A DNA stretch of 64,000 nt, taken from NCBI GenBank assembly GCA_021234155.1, contig JAJEKV010000011.1, forward strand, positions 21,592,677 to 21,656,676, in the 5' to 3' direction. The DNA comes from Isoetes taiwanensis. Its lineage: Eukaryota; Streptophyta; Lycopodiopsida; Isoetales; Isoetaceae. The notes under the pieces are model-generated. The model saw only the letters and a program-made list of their open reading frames with translations. It made no database searches and had not been told where the DNA came from. The translations under genes were made by a program, and so were the position numbers. Of the stretch, positions 39,703-52,289 are shown in pieces (the first letter of the stretch is position 1; the number at the start of each line of letters is the position of its first letter).

Positions 39703-40270
39703 CACTGGCTGAATTTTAAGTTGATATTGATTTGGCACGACCTCTATAACAAAGTAGTGCTATATAGCTATGACAAAATGACTTGCTACTTGCGTATAAG
39801 GAAACATGAATACATTATTGCAGATTTGTATGTTGTGATTTTTGCAATAGTGTTCTTTGGGTGGGGCTTAGGTACATGTTAGCAGGCAAGGATGTAAAAA
39901 TACCCAAAGAAGTGTTTGTTTAGTTGGTTGTTTGTCGTATGGAAAATTTATGGCTAAGATCCTACATATAATTGAAGGTTGATATGCCAAATTGCAAGGG
40001 TTTGAACATGGAGGCCTTGATATAATTTCAACACTATTGATGTAGCTACAATTTGCTTACCTTCACATTAGAACAGATAATGTAGGTCAACTTTGTCACT
40101 CATTGCTATTTCTTCCTTTTTCTTTTGCATTTGTTTACTCAATGCATCATCGAAAGAGGTTAAATTAGTTGCATGTTTATTAAAGAGCCATGTGAACTAA
40201 ATTTGCAAATTAATTGTTGAGTTTAGTGTTGCTCATGTGGATTGGCAGGCAAATATATTTGTACATATGT

Positions 40271-40433
40271 CCACATATGTTGGAGATGTAATATTGTTGC
40301 TTGATGGGCATTCTTTATATAAGGTTTGCATAGATTGCATTATAGAAGGGTTGTGTCCACATAGGTTGAAGATGCTACTATTGTAAGCATTCTTTATGTA
40401 ATGTTTGCAATAAAGCTGCATTATAGAAGAGTG
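40271..40433. repeat. Degenerate tandem repeat, 86-bp unit
   Basis: CCACATATGTTGGAGATG at 40271 and CCACATAGGTTGAAGATG at 40357 each lead into GCATTCTTTAT, then GTTTGCA and GCATTATAGAAG. The second copy is shorter. Confidence 0.65.
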
Positions 40434-40911
40434 CTTGCAAAAAGGTTGCATAATAAAAGGTTGTTGAAGGATGTTCATGGAAGCATGCATAGAATTGTCA
40501 TGAGAAAGCTTTATTGAGATGCATAGGTAGAAAATTTTGAGAGTGCATATAATTATTCAAGATTTGTGAGAACACCATATTTGCCTATAGTTCCCATTGT
40601 TGTAGGTGAAAGGTTCAATGCATCAAACATAACAGTTTCTAAAAGAGAGTCCGTGTCTAAAGAAAGCGAGAGGACCCTATGAGACTTAACATATGCAATA
40701 ACGAATTTGTAAAATATAAGAGCATATATTGACCCAATTATTTTACAAAGTTAACTTGTTTCTCATTATTATATAAATATACAAAGTTATACAAAGTTAT
40801 AGTACAATTGTTTTTTCTTTATTCAAGCATTCTACTGGTCTTATAAGATCAATTGATTCGGGCAATCTAAAAAATCAATGTATTTCCTTCTCTCTTGTAT
40901 GCGTATGTTGA

Positions 40912-41016
<105 letters not shown>

Positions 41017-41862
41017 TAGTGCAGCGAAATTTGTGGAACTAATCACGCGTTTATGCCTATCGTTGTAGAAACTGTTTCTTTAGTTGCAGTGGTTACTGGT
41101 GTTAAACTGTAAAGAAACCCTTGTAATTGAACAAACCATCTATTTCCAAGTATCATATCTCTGCACAGTTCATGTTCTTAACAAAGAGCCTACAACCGCG
41201 TAATGTACAATGCAATCATGCCTTTCTGGACCCACTTGCGATTGCAGACCCACTTGGGATCAACCCCATTCGGCCCTTAGAATGAGCTGCCAAAATTCCT
41301 TCAACCTATATATTATTGGAGTTGGCAGCGCATGTTTAGTTTGAATTGCAATGCCATTATGTTGCTGCACGTAAAGAAGAAAAGGTTTCAAGCGAATTAG
41401 AATGGGCATGTCCCCAACTTATCTTCTTACTACAATTAGAGAATATATGCTAACTATTCCCTTGCTTCATTCGTTTAAGAAAGTTTCTCTCTCTACTCCA
41501 TTCATTTAAGAAAATTTTTCTCTACTAAGATATATTGCCAACAGGACATGGATTCGTTTGTTTATTCGTTTATTTCAGCTATGCTTTTGCATGTTGCTTT
41601 CTTTAATTCAACGCACATTGCTGTCTACATCAAAATCGGATTTTTGTGCATGTTATATTTCAATCTTGCATCTAATGTTCCTTTTTTTTTCCTGAAATTA
41701 TAAACACAACAAAAAAGTATATGGCATAGCATGGAGAATTTGCTTGCTCTTTAAAGAACAATTACATTGGCACTTGCTCACTGTCCTGAGACGTGAGGCT
41801 GTGAGTTCAACTCTCAGATCTCTTAATACCCATAACAAACAAAAATGCAAACTTGTAAATAC

Positions 41863-41950
41863 CTGCTGCGACTTTCCAATGCCATGCATTGGGCTTTACT
41901 GATTTGTTGAATATTTCCTCAGCATCATTTGGGATGCTTATCAATAGCGT
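41863..41950 (-). other. Exon-like segment of an unidentified minus-strand transcript
   Basis: An 88-nt stretch sits between a good acceptor (TTTTGCAG) and donor (CAGCAG then GTATTT). It is open in one frame, containing SIPNDAEEIFNKSVKPNAWH, a natural-looking composition. I do not recognise the protein. Joining it to the next exon-like segment upstream (46202/42227) does not keep an open frame, so another exon may lie between, or the transcript is decayed or non-coding. Confidence 0.3.
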
Positions 41951-42284
41951 CTGCAAAATCTGGCCCAAGATTATAATGTACAATTAACAAATGAACCTCT
42001 TTTCCTGCTACTTCAAACACACTTAAGTGCTAACAAAGTCGAACATAGTTATGATGTCAAGCAAATGCAGAAAAGTGGCAGTCCATGGGAAAAATATAAG
42101 CCACAAACAAAAAAGTGACAGTTAACAGAAGAAGCCCTGCTTCAAGGTATAAGAGTACTCATCAAAATGAACCCTTTTGATTGTAATAGAAAAATGAGAA
42201 ATGCCAAGGAATCACATTTTCATTACCTCTTTGATCGTTGCAAGAGCTCTCTTTTGAAATGATCAAACAAAAAGCCTGTCATCT

Positions 42285-45200
42285 CAATGAAGTTAATCTC
42301 CTGGAATGTGCGGGGGGTTGCCTCCTCCCCTACTAAAAGGAGCAGGTTGTCCATGGCCCTGACTAGGTGGGACTCAGATTTCATTTGTTTGCAAGAGCAT
42401 AAATGCAAGAAAGAGGATGCCTACAAAGTTGCTGCAGTAATCAATAGGCAGTACAATGTTCTGGTGGCGGCCGTAGACCCGGCAAAGGCTGGTGTCCTTA
42501 CAGCATGGAGGAGGACGATTCCAGTGTCATTTACTCAGGTTGACAGATTTGGCCGGTGGATCATAGTGAAGTGGTTTGATAAAGGGCAAGAGTGGGGATT
42601 GGTTAATGTGTATGCGCATAATCGTCCACGTCAGAGAGGTGCATTGTGGGCTTCTTTGCGTTCCAAATTACTGAGGTTAGGCTCCCCTGTTGCTTGGATC
42701 ATGGTGGGTGATTTTAACATGGTTGAGCTTGAGCAAGACAGATGTGGCAGAGGTGCAGAGATAGTGCAGGGCTTTGAACGGGAGCAGTGGCACCGCTTAA
42801 TGCAAGATTGTGGCTTCATAGAAGTTGAGGGTCCCTCAAGTTTTACTTGGTGTAATGGCTGGTTGGATGGTGGTAGAGCATATGCAAGACATGATAGAGG
42901 CTACTATAATGCTTTGGTAGCAACCCTGTTGCCTGCTTTTCATCGTGAGAACCTCTTGAATACTGCAATTTCTGACCATAATCCACAGTATTTCTCTTGC
43001 TCTCATACGGTGGTGCATGCTGCCTCTAAGACATATTTCAAGCTGAATACATTTTTCTTGAAGGATGATGATTTTGTGGCAGGCTGTAGACAGGCGTGGT
43101 TCACTTCTTTCTCTCGACACAGGGGCATGGCAGGTATTGTTGATGCTCTCGCTGCTGTGAAGTCTTTTGCTAAAGGTTGGGGTCGTGAACGGGTTGCTGC
43201 TCACCGGAGCCTTCTGCTTGCTCTTTATCGACAACTTGAGGCATGCAGTTCTGTTGTCCCATCAGATGGTCATGTGGAGAAGCAAATTTTGTGTAGCATT
43301 AGGCAGATGGAATCTGAACAGGTGCACTTTGCTCGCGTTAAAGCTGGATTGCAATGGTTCAAGGAGGGAGACCGGTGCACAAGTTTTTTCTTCAGAGCTG
43401 CCAAAACAAGAAAGCTAGCTGCATCTCTTCAGTCTCTGCAAACTCAGGATGGGCGTGTTGTTTCAGATCCAGCTGAGCTTAGAGGCTTTTTGCATAATCA
43501 CTTTTCAGCTTTCTTCACTGCTCGGCGTCTTCCCTTTCGGTCAGATTTTCAAGCTGCCTTGCTTGCTAAGGTTCATCCTATAGACACCAATGAGCAAAGG
43601 GCCATTTTAGAGGCTGAGATCAGCCAGAATGATTTAGCTGAGGCCACATTTTCTCTCAAGAGGGGCAAGTATCCGGGTCTTGATGGTATTCCAGTGGAGT
43701 TTTTCCAGGAGTATTGGGATTGGCTTGGTGCAGATGTGTATGATGCTTTCAGGGATTTTAAAAGACAGAGGCACCTGGACAAAATCCTCAACTCTGGTTG
43801 CATCTCCCTTATTCCAAAATGTAAGGATCCCTCTTCCATTTCAGATTGGCGCCCATTACTTTGTTGTCCCTCGTGTACAAGATCTTTGCTAAAGCTTTTG
43901 CTCAGAAGCTTTGTGGCGTGCTTACCGAGTCCATCTCCTCCACGCAGTCAGGTTTCTTGCCTCGCTGGTGTATCTTGAATAATGTGGCAGCAGCATATGA
44001 GGGTCTCTATTGGGCTAGAATGCATGATTACCCCATTGTATACTTGAAGCCGGATTTTGCAAAAGCATATGACGTTGTTGACCGAGTTTTCTCGAGCGGT
44101 GCCTTTACGTATTGGTTTTGGTGCCCGTTTCGCAAATGTATGTTATGAAACTTCATTATTCTCTTTCGTTCTTCGATTTTTTTCAAGGAGAACCATCAAC
44201 ATTTTTTCGGTGGGACGTGGCATTCGCCGTATCGCCCTTTGGCACCGTTGCTTTTACAATTGTGGCGGAGATTCTTTCTCGTATTCTCTCTTGCAAGTCG
44301 CGGAAGGTATCCCGCATGGTCTTCCCATGAATAATGGTTCACAAGAGATCTCAAATCGGTATGCGATGACACTTTCTTGTTCTTAATGGTCGATGAGCGA
44401 AATTTGCGAATGCCATTTCCTTGTTGGACAGTTTCTCTTTGGCTTCTGGTATCTTTGTGGGGTGGCAAAAGTGTACTGCCCTGTGGGCCCTAGACTCTCC
44501 AGTGCCGTCTTCTGTGGTTGCATTTCCATGGAAGGTTCTTCCTCATGGGAAGGCAACTAAGCTTCTAGGCATTCTAGTTGGTATACACCTCTCATCTGGT
44601 GATGCGTGGGATGTCATTATTAAGGGGTTGGAAAGACATTTGTTCTGGTGGTCAACGGCTAAGTTATCCATGGCTGGTCGTGTAACTGTGGCAAAGTCAG
44701 CTCTGAGTGGTACACATGTCTACATGGCATCCATCTTGCTGGCACCGCAGTCAAAGATGCAGCTCATTGTTCGCACTGTCAGGAACTTCATCTGGGGTGG
44801 CACTGAAGAAGGAGTTGATGTTAAAGTTAGTTGGGCGAAGTGCATTATGCCTAAACTTTGTGGGGGGCTGGGGATGATTCACTTTCTTCTCCAGAGCAAG
44901 GTGCTGATCTCTAAGTTCATGTGGCGGATTCTCAATAATGCTGATAATTCTCCAGGTCTGCGTCTCATTCACCAGTCTTTACAGAGGTGCATTTCCTTTG
45001 GCTCTCCATCTATTAAGCCTCTCCTCCCATGGGCATTATTCTATCCACTTTCTCCATATGCATCTCCTTTCCTCAAGGGTTTGCTAACTGCTTGGGAGAC
45101 TGTGCGCACTTTGTTTCAGTTCCATCCAATGGTCCATACAGATCCTACAGCCAGTTGTTGGTGGATCCCTTTGGGTGACGGTCATGCAGATTGTCCCCTG

Positions 45201-46157
45201 GTCTCTTTTGTCCATCCATTGACGCAACGTCGGTGGCGAGCAGCAGGTGTGCTCACGGTATCTGCATGGTATAATGAGACAAGATTGTTGACGTGGAATG
45301 AGTTCAAATTGAAGTTCCTTCTCCTTCGTTGGGACCGGAGCATTTGGGAAAAAGTAGCTGCTACACTTCCTCCACACCCACAAGACGTGGCTCCCCAGCT
45401 CTGGATGGTTCATGGCAGTGTTAAGGAGGAGCACCTGGTGCACTCGATGTATGTGGTCCTGCTTCATCCTGAGGTGTTGCCTCCATCGCCAAAGTGGCCT
45501 TTAGTTATCCCCGAGCCTCATCGTAAAGCAGTCTGGCGATGGGTATGGGATAAATTGCTTCATCCTAAGCTATCCATTTTATGGTGGCAGATCACTCATA
45601 GATGCGTGCGGGTAAACACTGTTGTTCATCGATTTCGTCCAGAAGTCTCTGTGATCTGCCCTCTTTGCATGTAGAGGGATGAGACAATTGAGCACTACTT
45701 TATCTTGTGTCACCATGTTCGACCTGCTTGGCAGTGGCTTCTGAGTCTTTTCCATTGTGACTTGAATAGCCAGCAGGTCCTTTTGTCAGTCTATCCTAGT
45801 TCTTGGGACAAGTTGGCAAAGAGGGCTTTCCACTTAGCACGAAATCTCCTCATCTTCAAGGGACAGCTCTTTTCAGATACGCAAGTGCTTAGCGATGCCC
45901 GTAGTTGCATTGTGAAGGCATACAAATGTTCTTCCTTGAAGGATGATATCAAAAGTGTCATTTGGGAACAATATCTTCAGATTCACACCTACTCATAGCA
46001 AACAGTTGTGCTCATGGTGATCTGTATTCTCTGCTTTTCTATGTTATGTATGTGGTGGGTAGTGTTGCTCTAGTAGATATCTTCTCCACTGGGTTTTGAG
46101 TCCCCCATGTACTCTTTGTATTCTTTTGAGTAATAAAGGTCCACGTTCATCAAAAAA
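42285..46157 (+). mobile_element. L1-type LINE, lacking ORF1, with poly(A) and target duplications
   Basis: The flanks carry the 16-bp duplication AAAAAGCCTGTCATCT (42269-42284 and 46158-46173), the latter merging with the poly(A) run. The element starts with CA and then the ORF2 ATG, so the copy was cut off almost exactly at the ORF2 start. The 3' untranslated region (about 45999-46150) ends with an AATAAAGG-like signal before the A run. It lies opposite to the probable host transcript. Confidence 0.93.
42287..45998 (+). pseudogene. LINE ORF2: endonuclease, reverse transcriptase and zinc knuckle, frameshifted
   Basis: 42287-43978 reads as an apurinic-type endonuclease: SWNVRG at the start, QEHK, GDFNM, SDHNP. 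It continues into the first reverse-transcriptase boxes (KYPGLDGIPVEFFQEYW, then LIPKCKDPSSISDWRP). A one-base loss near 43850 shifts to the next frame (ITLLSLVYKIFAK, SGFLPRWCILNN, PDFAKAYD). A second one-base loss at about 44360-44372 falls inside the catalytic YADD box (TATGCG then ATGACAC). 44421-45674 has the plant-L1 KATKLLGILVG, SMAGRVTVAKS and FIWGG blocks. A TAG at 45672-45674 interrupts the CPLC...H-x4-C knuckle, whose second half is at 45675-45998. Total coding length is about 1235 codons. It cannot make an active enzyme, yet most domains are very well kept, so the insertion is fairly recent. Confidence 0.9.
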
Positions 46158-46209
46158 AAAAAGCCTGTCATCTGGTTGAATGAAGGTCTCCATAAAATGA
46201 TCCTGCAGC

Positions 46210-49200
46210 CAAATACAGAAATACAAATCAGGGAAACCCCAATAAATCAAACATTCTACAAACATGCATATGTACTTGAAGTTAGAAACATGTAGAAATA
46301 AGGTCTTTTACAATAGCTTTGGTCCAATAGCAAACATTCTACATAGCGTTAAATTCCTCCATGCAAACCTTCCAATTCCTCCATGCATGCAAATAATCAT
46401 GTCCTCTATAAGCACAGATAGATATAACCAGTTAAATAGTTGGTTAACATGTTGCCAGACCCTTTCGCCCTTCTAAAGATTCACAACAAACAGTTTTTCG
46501 AACTGACTTTCGTAATGTAACAAAGGATGAACCTTTGCAATCTTTATATACAGCAACATAAGCTAATAGAAAAAAAAAATACTTGCATGCTCTATAAAGA
46601 AAGAAATTGCATTGTGCATACGTGACAGGAATCAAAATGGCACTAATGTTTACCTCCTTTCTCGAGGCACGAACGTCCTTCGATCTCTCTGTTTGCGTGC
46701 CTAATGGCTGGTCCCTGGAGATCCTGTAAAATTTTGAGAACATGGAAATGACTATAAAAAGATTTTAATGACTATATAGAAATGTATAAGCTGGCCTTCC
46801 ATTTCTCTTTCTTATTTCGTCTTGTCTTGTCCAGCAATGATGCAACCTAACCTACAATGCATTTTCAAATGCATTTGCAAAATATACGAACGTGTTTTCT
46901 ATATGCACCTTACAAATAAAAATAGTTATAGCGTCAAAACAGAGGTGGGATACCTAAGCCAAAAAATTTAGTAGAAAACCCCGTATTTCTTGAAAAGAAT
47001 AGATCCAACTGCTGTTTACAACTCTGTGAATCAAATTCCTGAAATCAGACAAACAAATTGCTCGTTTTATGTTAACTCTATAAATTAAACCTCTAACAAT
47101 GCAAAGCAACAGATTAGAAAGCACCAATATGAGATTTCTACTCAACAAACAATAAAATACACCACGATAGCCATTATTTACTTTTTCTTCGTGTCATTGG
47201 TGGAAAGGGAGCATAAGAATTGCAAAATAGCATAGAATAGCGCTTGTAAAATTCTATACTAACTAAAAATATTAGGAATGAGTAGTTCTAATTCTTTGGC
47301 ACTCGCATGAAAAGAAATGGCAAATAGTTAAATAGAACTGTTTGCCAAATGTCAATTATAGCTCCACATAACAATAATATAGGTTGCAAATGCAGAATAC
47401 CAAAGAAATTTCACCTTTCTATATTAAAAATAAATTTAATTTCTTATTTTGTTCCTGTACATAAACAACGTAAAGTTAACTCCCTCTACATTGTGAAGTT
47501 TCCTTCCTCTACACCAACCTTGCATAAATCTAAGCTTGCATATGAATTGATGCCTAGGATATAGCAACTCATGCAATTACTACAATCTACAACTAACTAC
47601 TACAGATCATCTAAGAAATCATAGAACATCATCTAAGAAATCATAGTGGCATTCAAAGTAGCTTACCATGTTCTATCTGAACAATGATGCATGCAGTGTA
47701 GAAGAGCGTCTGCAGCCATGTATGTCTTCTTGAAATTAGCACCACCAACAGCTCAAATATTGAGCCAGATATATTGACGCAGTTGTTCTTCTTGCTTCAA
47801 TAGTTGCAGCCAGAGCCAAGGGACACACGAATCTTATGAAAAAACTCACAGGATCTGCAAAAAGAAATATAAGCATTTAATAAGAAGATAATTAGCCAAC
47901 AAAAAAGAACCTCATATTATGTTGGTGTGTATGCACCTTCTGAATAGTTTATAAATTTGTTCCTTCTTCACTACTTTGTCTCATTCTTGTAGCCTGCATG
48001 CAATAATCAACTTACTGTATATGCATTTTGGAAAGAAGCCAGATAAACATTTTGAGGATGACATTTCACAAATTATTACCTTGAAGGATGTCGGTGTGAA
48101 GCGAACTATTTGAATCTTGAATACGCTGTCATATATCCGACCATTCTGGTGTTGGACTGTGCAGGACTCCAAGTTAAAGATCAAGCAGGACTCCAAGTTA
48201 AAGATCTTACAGGGCTTGCATCAAAACACAGAGTATAAGCAATCATGGTATGGCATAGACAGACATATGTGCTCTATATGTTTTTCCTCAAGTATTTGGA
48301 GCCCTGAGCTTCTTCTGACCTGAAGAAATCGAAGTAAAATGAAGACAAATAATTCAAGAGGAAAACCTTACAACAATGACAGGATCCTGGGCCAATTAGA
48401 TATGCATCTCTACAGCCATATAGACGTCATCCATGCTCATCTAGTAGTGCTGCAACAAAAGCGGTGCACCGAATTGCACACAGAAGAAGCAAGCATCATA
48501 TACAAAGCTTTCACGTAGATGGGGCTGAAGAAAATTCAATCGGAATTGCACAAAAATAGGCAAGAGACAAATTACTCCTATTTCTAAATCTAACATGTTC
48601 GGCAAATCCACGATATCCTCCATCCGTTCATCGTGGCATACGCATGCCGGATTGGAAGGGGCGAAATCAGAAAGGGGAGAAATTGAAACCCTAAGGAAAT
48701 TTTCCCGATTTTTGGCAAATCGGAAACATTTCCGACCACCAAAACCCTTGAAATCTTAGGAAATCAAGTTAAAGGAAAAATCTAAAAAGTTTTTGGGGTG
48801 CCGGAAAAACCGAATTTAAACAAGAGATAATTCAATCATTAGCTATGGTTTTAATATATTTCACTACAAACCTACTTTCCATAGCAAAGTGATTTAAATA
48901 TGCAAATAATGACAAATCTCAAAACCCAGCACATCCACTTAAGAATCAATATAACATGATGACCGCAACTGCATGTAATCCTTGCCATATTATTCTGAAA
49001 TATACCTCCACCTTTAGGAGCCAAAACAACACAGATGGCACAATTCTTGAGCTTCATAACCATCATCCAATTAAATTGGGATTATGTCAACTCCAAAATC
49101 ACGCCAACCTGCTATTGTCTTCTAGGGGGTTTTTGTTTTTTTAATCTTTTTTTTTGGACTTCAAAAATAACATAAGGTTGCGATTCACGTGTGACTTTTC

Positions 49201-49460
49201 ATATGCGAATTGAAATATGCAAAAATGAAGAGCAAGTTGCTAAAATAGATGAGACCAAAATTGCTTGCTCAATAGATGATAATATTAGGTTTGATAATAA
49301 CAGATTGCATTATTTGCGAGGCAATTACTCGAAATTATCGATACATGGCACAAATATCATACAAAAATATCATATATTCCAATAAAACATTAAGGGATCA
49401 ATCCATGTTTTTCCACGTGTTTAACAAGGTGTGGTTCCATGTCAGCCGTTCTATCCAGTT
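46210..49460. other. AT-rich stretch with possible minus-strand exons, no recognised gene
   Basis: A short segment at about 46735-46670 has exon-like borders (TTTACAG / GTAAAC) and an open frame. Other GT/AG pairs occur near 47700 and 48000. None gives a recognisable protein. An ATG-containing open stretch of 60 codons (48623-48441, minus) could be the first exon of the transcript that contains the LINE. A short direct duplication (AGGACTCCAAGTTAAAGATC twice) lies at about 48162-48206. Confidence 0.3.
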
Positions 49461-49467
49461 AAAGTAC

Positions 49468-50020
49468 CTAATCTAACACTTCACCCACCGTCTTCCCCAT
49501 AGCCAAATTATGCATAATAGACACAAACTTCACCAGAAAATCATCTGTCGCAAAGTTTTTTGGATCGTAAGATGGTGGATTCAGGGCCTGCGTTTGATTG
49601 TAGAAGCATTTGAGAGCACCATCATCCACTATGATTATATCATCCTTATTCTCGATACCAAGTTCGTCCATCATGTTACTCAAGTGTTTGATGAAGATAG
49701 GCTTGCCTGTTGGATCCTTAGGATTAGTGAACTTCACACATTTGTTCTGATCCCAAAGGGTCAACCAATGTCTACGCATTTCCCCCAGTGCCTCCAAAGT
49801 ATCCTTGATGTTCCTTAGTTCCATGGATGACCAAATACCAACTTCGAAATAACCTTGAATGCCTCGTCCTAGCATCTCCTTCAAGTCTTTGGCGCGGATA
49901 GATCCACTTGGTGTTTGATTCTCTTGGTGTCATGAAACCTGTTATCTAGCCACTTTATTTTTCGGAAAAGTCTTGCAAAGGACTCCATTTAGGTCGAACA
50001 CCACAACCTTCTTAGAAAGC
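49468..50020 (-). pseudogene. FCP1/NIF-like HAD phosphatase remnant
   Basis: About 50012-49955 reads KVVVFDLNGVLCKTFPK, the position of HAD motif I. It has DLN where active FCP1-type phosphatases have DLD. Two stops and frame changes follow (about 49950-49900). Then 49884-49468 is open for 138 residues with the rest of the fold: a GIWSSM block (cf. the VWTS block of motif II), then DDIIIVDD (motif III region), then PPSYDPKNFATDDFL, close to the FCP1-like end. FCP1-like enzymes remove phosphate from the RNA polymerase II tail or other proteins. Loss of the second Asp and the stops suggest no activity. It is the last ORF of the minus-strand block with palindromic repeats. Confidence 0.55.
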
Positions 50021-50159
50021 GCAATGGAAGGCTGAAACATCAAACATGTATCCGGTCGGCCAAGATCGATAACACAAACAATACAAAACGCGCAAGCGTG
50101 ATTTGAAATAGTCATAACCAAATCGGCTTCGGTGTGATTTAGTTTGACAACGAAAAATA

Positions 50160-50225
50160 ATCAAAGCACGCTTGGCGATTTAATTCAAAGGTAATACAAA
50201 TTAAATCACGCGTGGCGCGCGATTT
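50160..50225. repeat. Two palindromic CACGC(N)GGCG-type repeats
   Basis: CACGCTTGGCG at 50167 and CACGCGTGGCGCGCG at 50207, each followed by ATTTAA/ATTCAAA-type AT-rich DNA as in the other copies of this word in 50-58 kb. They lie upstream of the phosphatase remnant. Confidence 0.6.
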
Positions 50226-50568
50226 AAAGTGGGCAAGGCCATACCTATCATCTTCGGTTTATTTGCCATCGCCGTCATTCTCCCCTTCGCCACCCTTAAT
50301 CTTAGTCTTCTTACATTTGTTAGAATTGTTATTTTCTATTAGTTCATTTAAGTCCTTCACAACCGACATTATTTTACTATTGATTTGGCAAACACATGAA
50401 TCACTAGAGCTGCCTTCGTTGCCTTCATTTTTTCGGTTTCCTATCAATTAGTTCATTGTTAACACAATGAATCTACTCTATTGTTGCTTGCATCACCCGC
50501 AATGTGGGCAAAAATATTCCCTAAGTTAGCGCCATCCAAAGTTACTTTGAGCAACCAGGTTTAGCGCC

Positions 50569-51290
50569 TTATTTGTTCATTACTGCTTTCCTTATCGTGT
50601 CATAGATTACTAGTTCCCTCTCCGTAAGCAATGTCCACTTTCGAATTGGACAAGTCTCACGAGACTTTTGATTGCTGATGATTTCAGTGTTGCCATAAGG
50701 GCCTTTAGGAGACTTGGCAAGCACATGCATGAGGAATGGTTCAAGAAAGTCTTTGGCCCGCTCATCACTCACAAAGTAGTGACATCTTCTTGCACCCATA
50801 AGAGCCTCTCGTGCAATATAACCTCCAACATGAAGCTCCAAGCAGGTTGTATCAATTGGAGCAAATGCCTCGACGAGGTAAGCGACCATAGACGGGAAAT
50901 CCATTTTTATTTAAGGGCCCTTCTCCTTAGTTTGTAGCTCGTGCTTGATTTCCCCATTTAGGAGGGGTCCCGATCCTCATCCTCTTCGACTCATCCTCGT
51001 GTTCGACCGATCCTGATCCGTATGAAAGAATATAGTTCTTAAGTCCGGATCATCTAGAAGAAAACATTCCCATGCACCGCTATTGTCACCCTTGGCCTTA
51101 GCAATATCATATTAAATCGCCCGATAGCATGGCTATCATAATGAAGATCACATGTGCCATCTTTTCGTGGTTTGTTCAGACTCATTATCCTTAACATCAT
51201 ATATTAGGCATCCCTCCCTAATAACTTTGAGGCACTTCATCATGAGCGGCGGATAGTGCATGCGATGTGACTCACACGAAGGACAAACGA
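50569..51290 (-). pseudogene. Decayed ORF, possibly the end of a DNA-methyltransferase-like protein
   Basis: The last open part (50904-50569) contains CLELHVGGYIAREALMGARR followed by an acidic SDERAKDF stretch. This resembles the final S-adenosylmethionine-binding block of adenine-type DNA methyltransferases (D/E-x-F-x-G-x-G-x2-A-x2-A-x2-GR then an acidic residue), but no DPPY-type box can be read upstream. The upstream sequence (to about 51290) is open only in pieces with stops. The assignment is a weak motif resemblance; it may be an unrelated family. Confidence 0.3.
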
Positions 51291-51362
51291 TGACAATAGT
51301 GAAGGACCTCTCAGTTGTCAATCATATACAGCTGGTAAAGAAGCTGTTGTAGTCTTTCTGGT

Positions 51363-52214
51363 TCATGCCCATATCTCCTCTCCTGTCCAACACAAAGAGT
51401 GATATATTTTTAAGGCCAGAAGTTGATTCTGGCAAGAGACCTTTATACCCAATGGAGACCAATCTTTGGACAAATCGTCTTCTCCAAGAATCTTCTTCAC
51501 AAGGGCCACTTTTCTTCTCAACTTCGGCCCGACCCTTAGGGGTAGAGTCTCCTTATGTTTTGTATTTTTAGCCTTCCAATTCTTTAGGAAGTCCTTTGAC
51601 CAGAATACAAACTTCTTGATGTCATCATTACTGACCTTGTATTTGTCCAGCAATCCAATTTCAGATAATGCCACATCCCCCGATAACCTTTGTAACTCAG
51701 CTCCTACAGCTGACTTCATTGTACGTACATCCTTTACATGGCTGCAGCACTCAACGAAGGACATCCTATCCTTGGTGAAAGCACCCTTCTTGTATAAGAC
51801 TTCCTTCTTTAAGCACTAGTCTAAAACCCAAATGGTCTCAGCGTCGTCTAGCCCTTGAGTCTTTCTCATCTCTGTCACATTCAAGTCAAAGATGTTTACA
51901 TCAACAGGAGACACCCTACCCATAGTATCTGGCAGCTTCCCTTGTGCATAAGCGTCCCAGGATTCATTCCACTTGAGCCATACTGCCTCCTTACAAAACA
52001 CAATCTTATAAGAGTCTGTTGGTCCTGACCTGCTGGATGAGCTTTCAGAAGGATCTGCAATGTCATCACCACCTTTTTTCTTTGATTTTCTTGCAGTCTT
52101 CTTCTTCTCCTGTATAATTGTCCGCGACGCAGTCCGGGCTCCAAAGAAGCTTTGAATGCCTCGGACTTTGACCCGCCTCGTGCGGTGGGCAATGGGCAGC
52201 CATATTCCACCCAC
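51363..52214 (-). pseudogene. Two minus-strand coding segments of an unrecognised protein
   Basis: 52214-51816 is basic and Ser-rich (KKKTARKSKKKGG, then SESSSSRSG), followed by an acidic WxxSWDAY part. 51764-51363 is a Lys-rich helical segment (VKKILGEDDLSKDW). The stop between them and their compositions suit exons of one nuclear protein. I recognise no domain. The intron upstream (52225-52555) holds the 32-bp minisatellite. Confidence 0.35.
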
Positions 52215-52289
52215 TGTTGACGGGCGTGGCGCAGTTGTTCAACGTATGGACTGCAATAGTACAGACATTGAATCAGTATCTTAGAATAG

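Larger units (their letters stand above)
42227..46202 (-). other. Exon-like segment split by a LINE insertion
   Basis: Without the LINE and one duplication, 46202-46174 joins 42284-42227 to give 87 nt (29 codons' worth). It has an acceptor (GGCTGCAG then GATC) and donor (AAAGAG then GTAATG) and is open in one phase, containing MTGFLFDHFKRELLQRSK. The gene is unknown. If it is real, the LINE has interrupted it. Further exon-like pieces of the same transcript may lie at 46.7 kb and 47.7-48.7 kb. Confidence 0.28.

Noticed and set aside
41780-41830. A second tRNA or SINE from the word AGTTCAACTCTC
   Set aside because: No A box at the right distance and no tRNA fold.
50569-50904. Firm call of a DNA adenine methyltransferase
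   Set aside because: No DPPY catalytic box or complete SAM fold could be read; kept only as a weak possibility.
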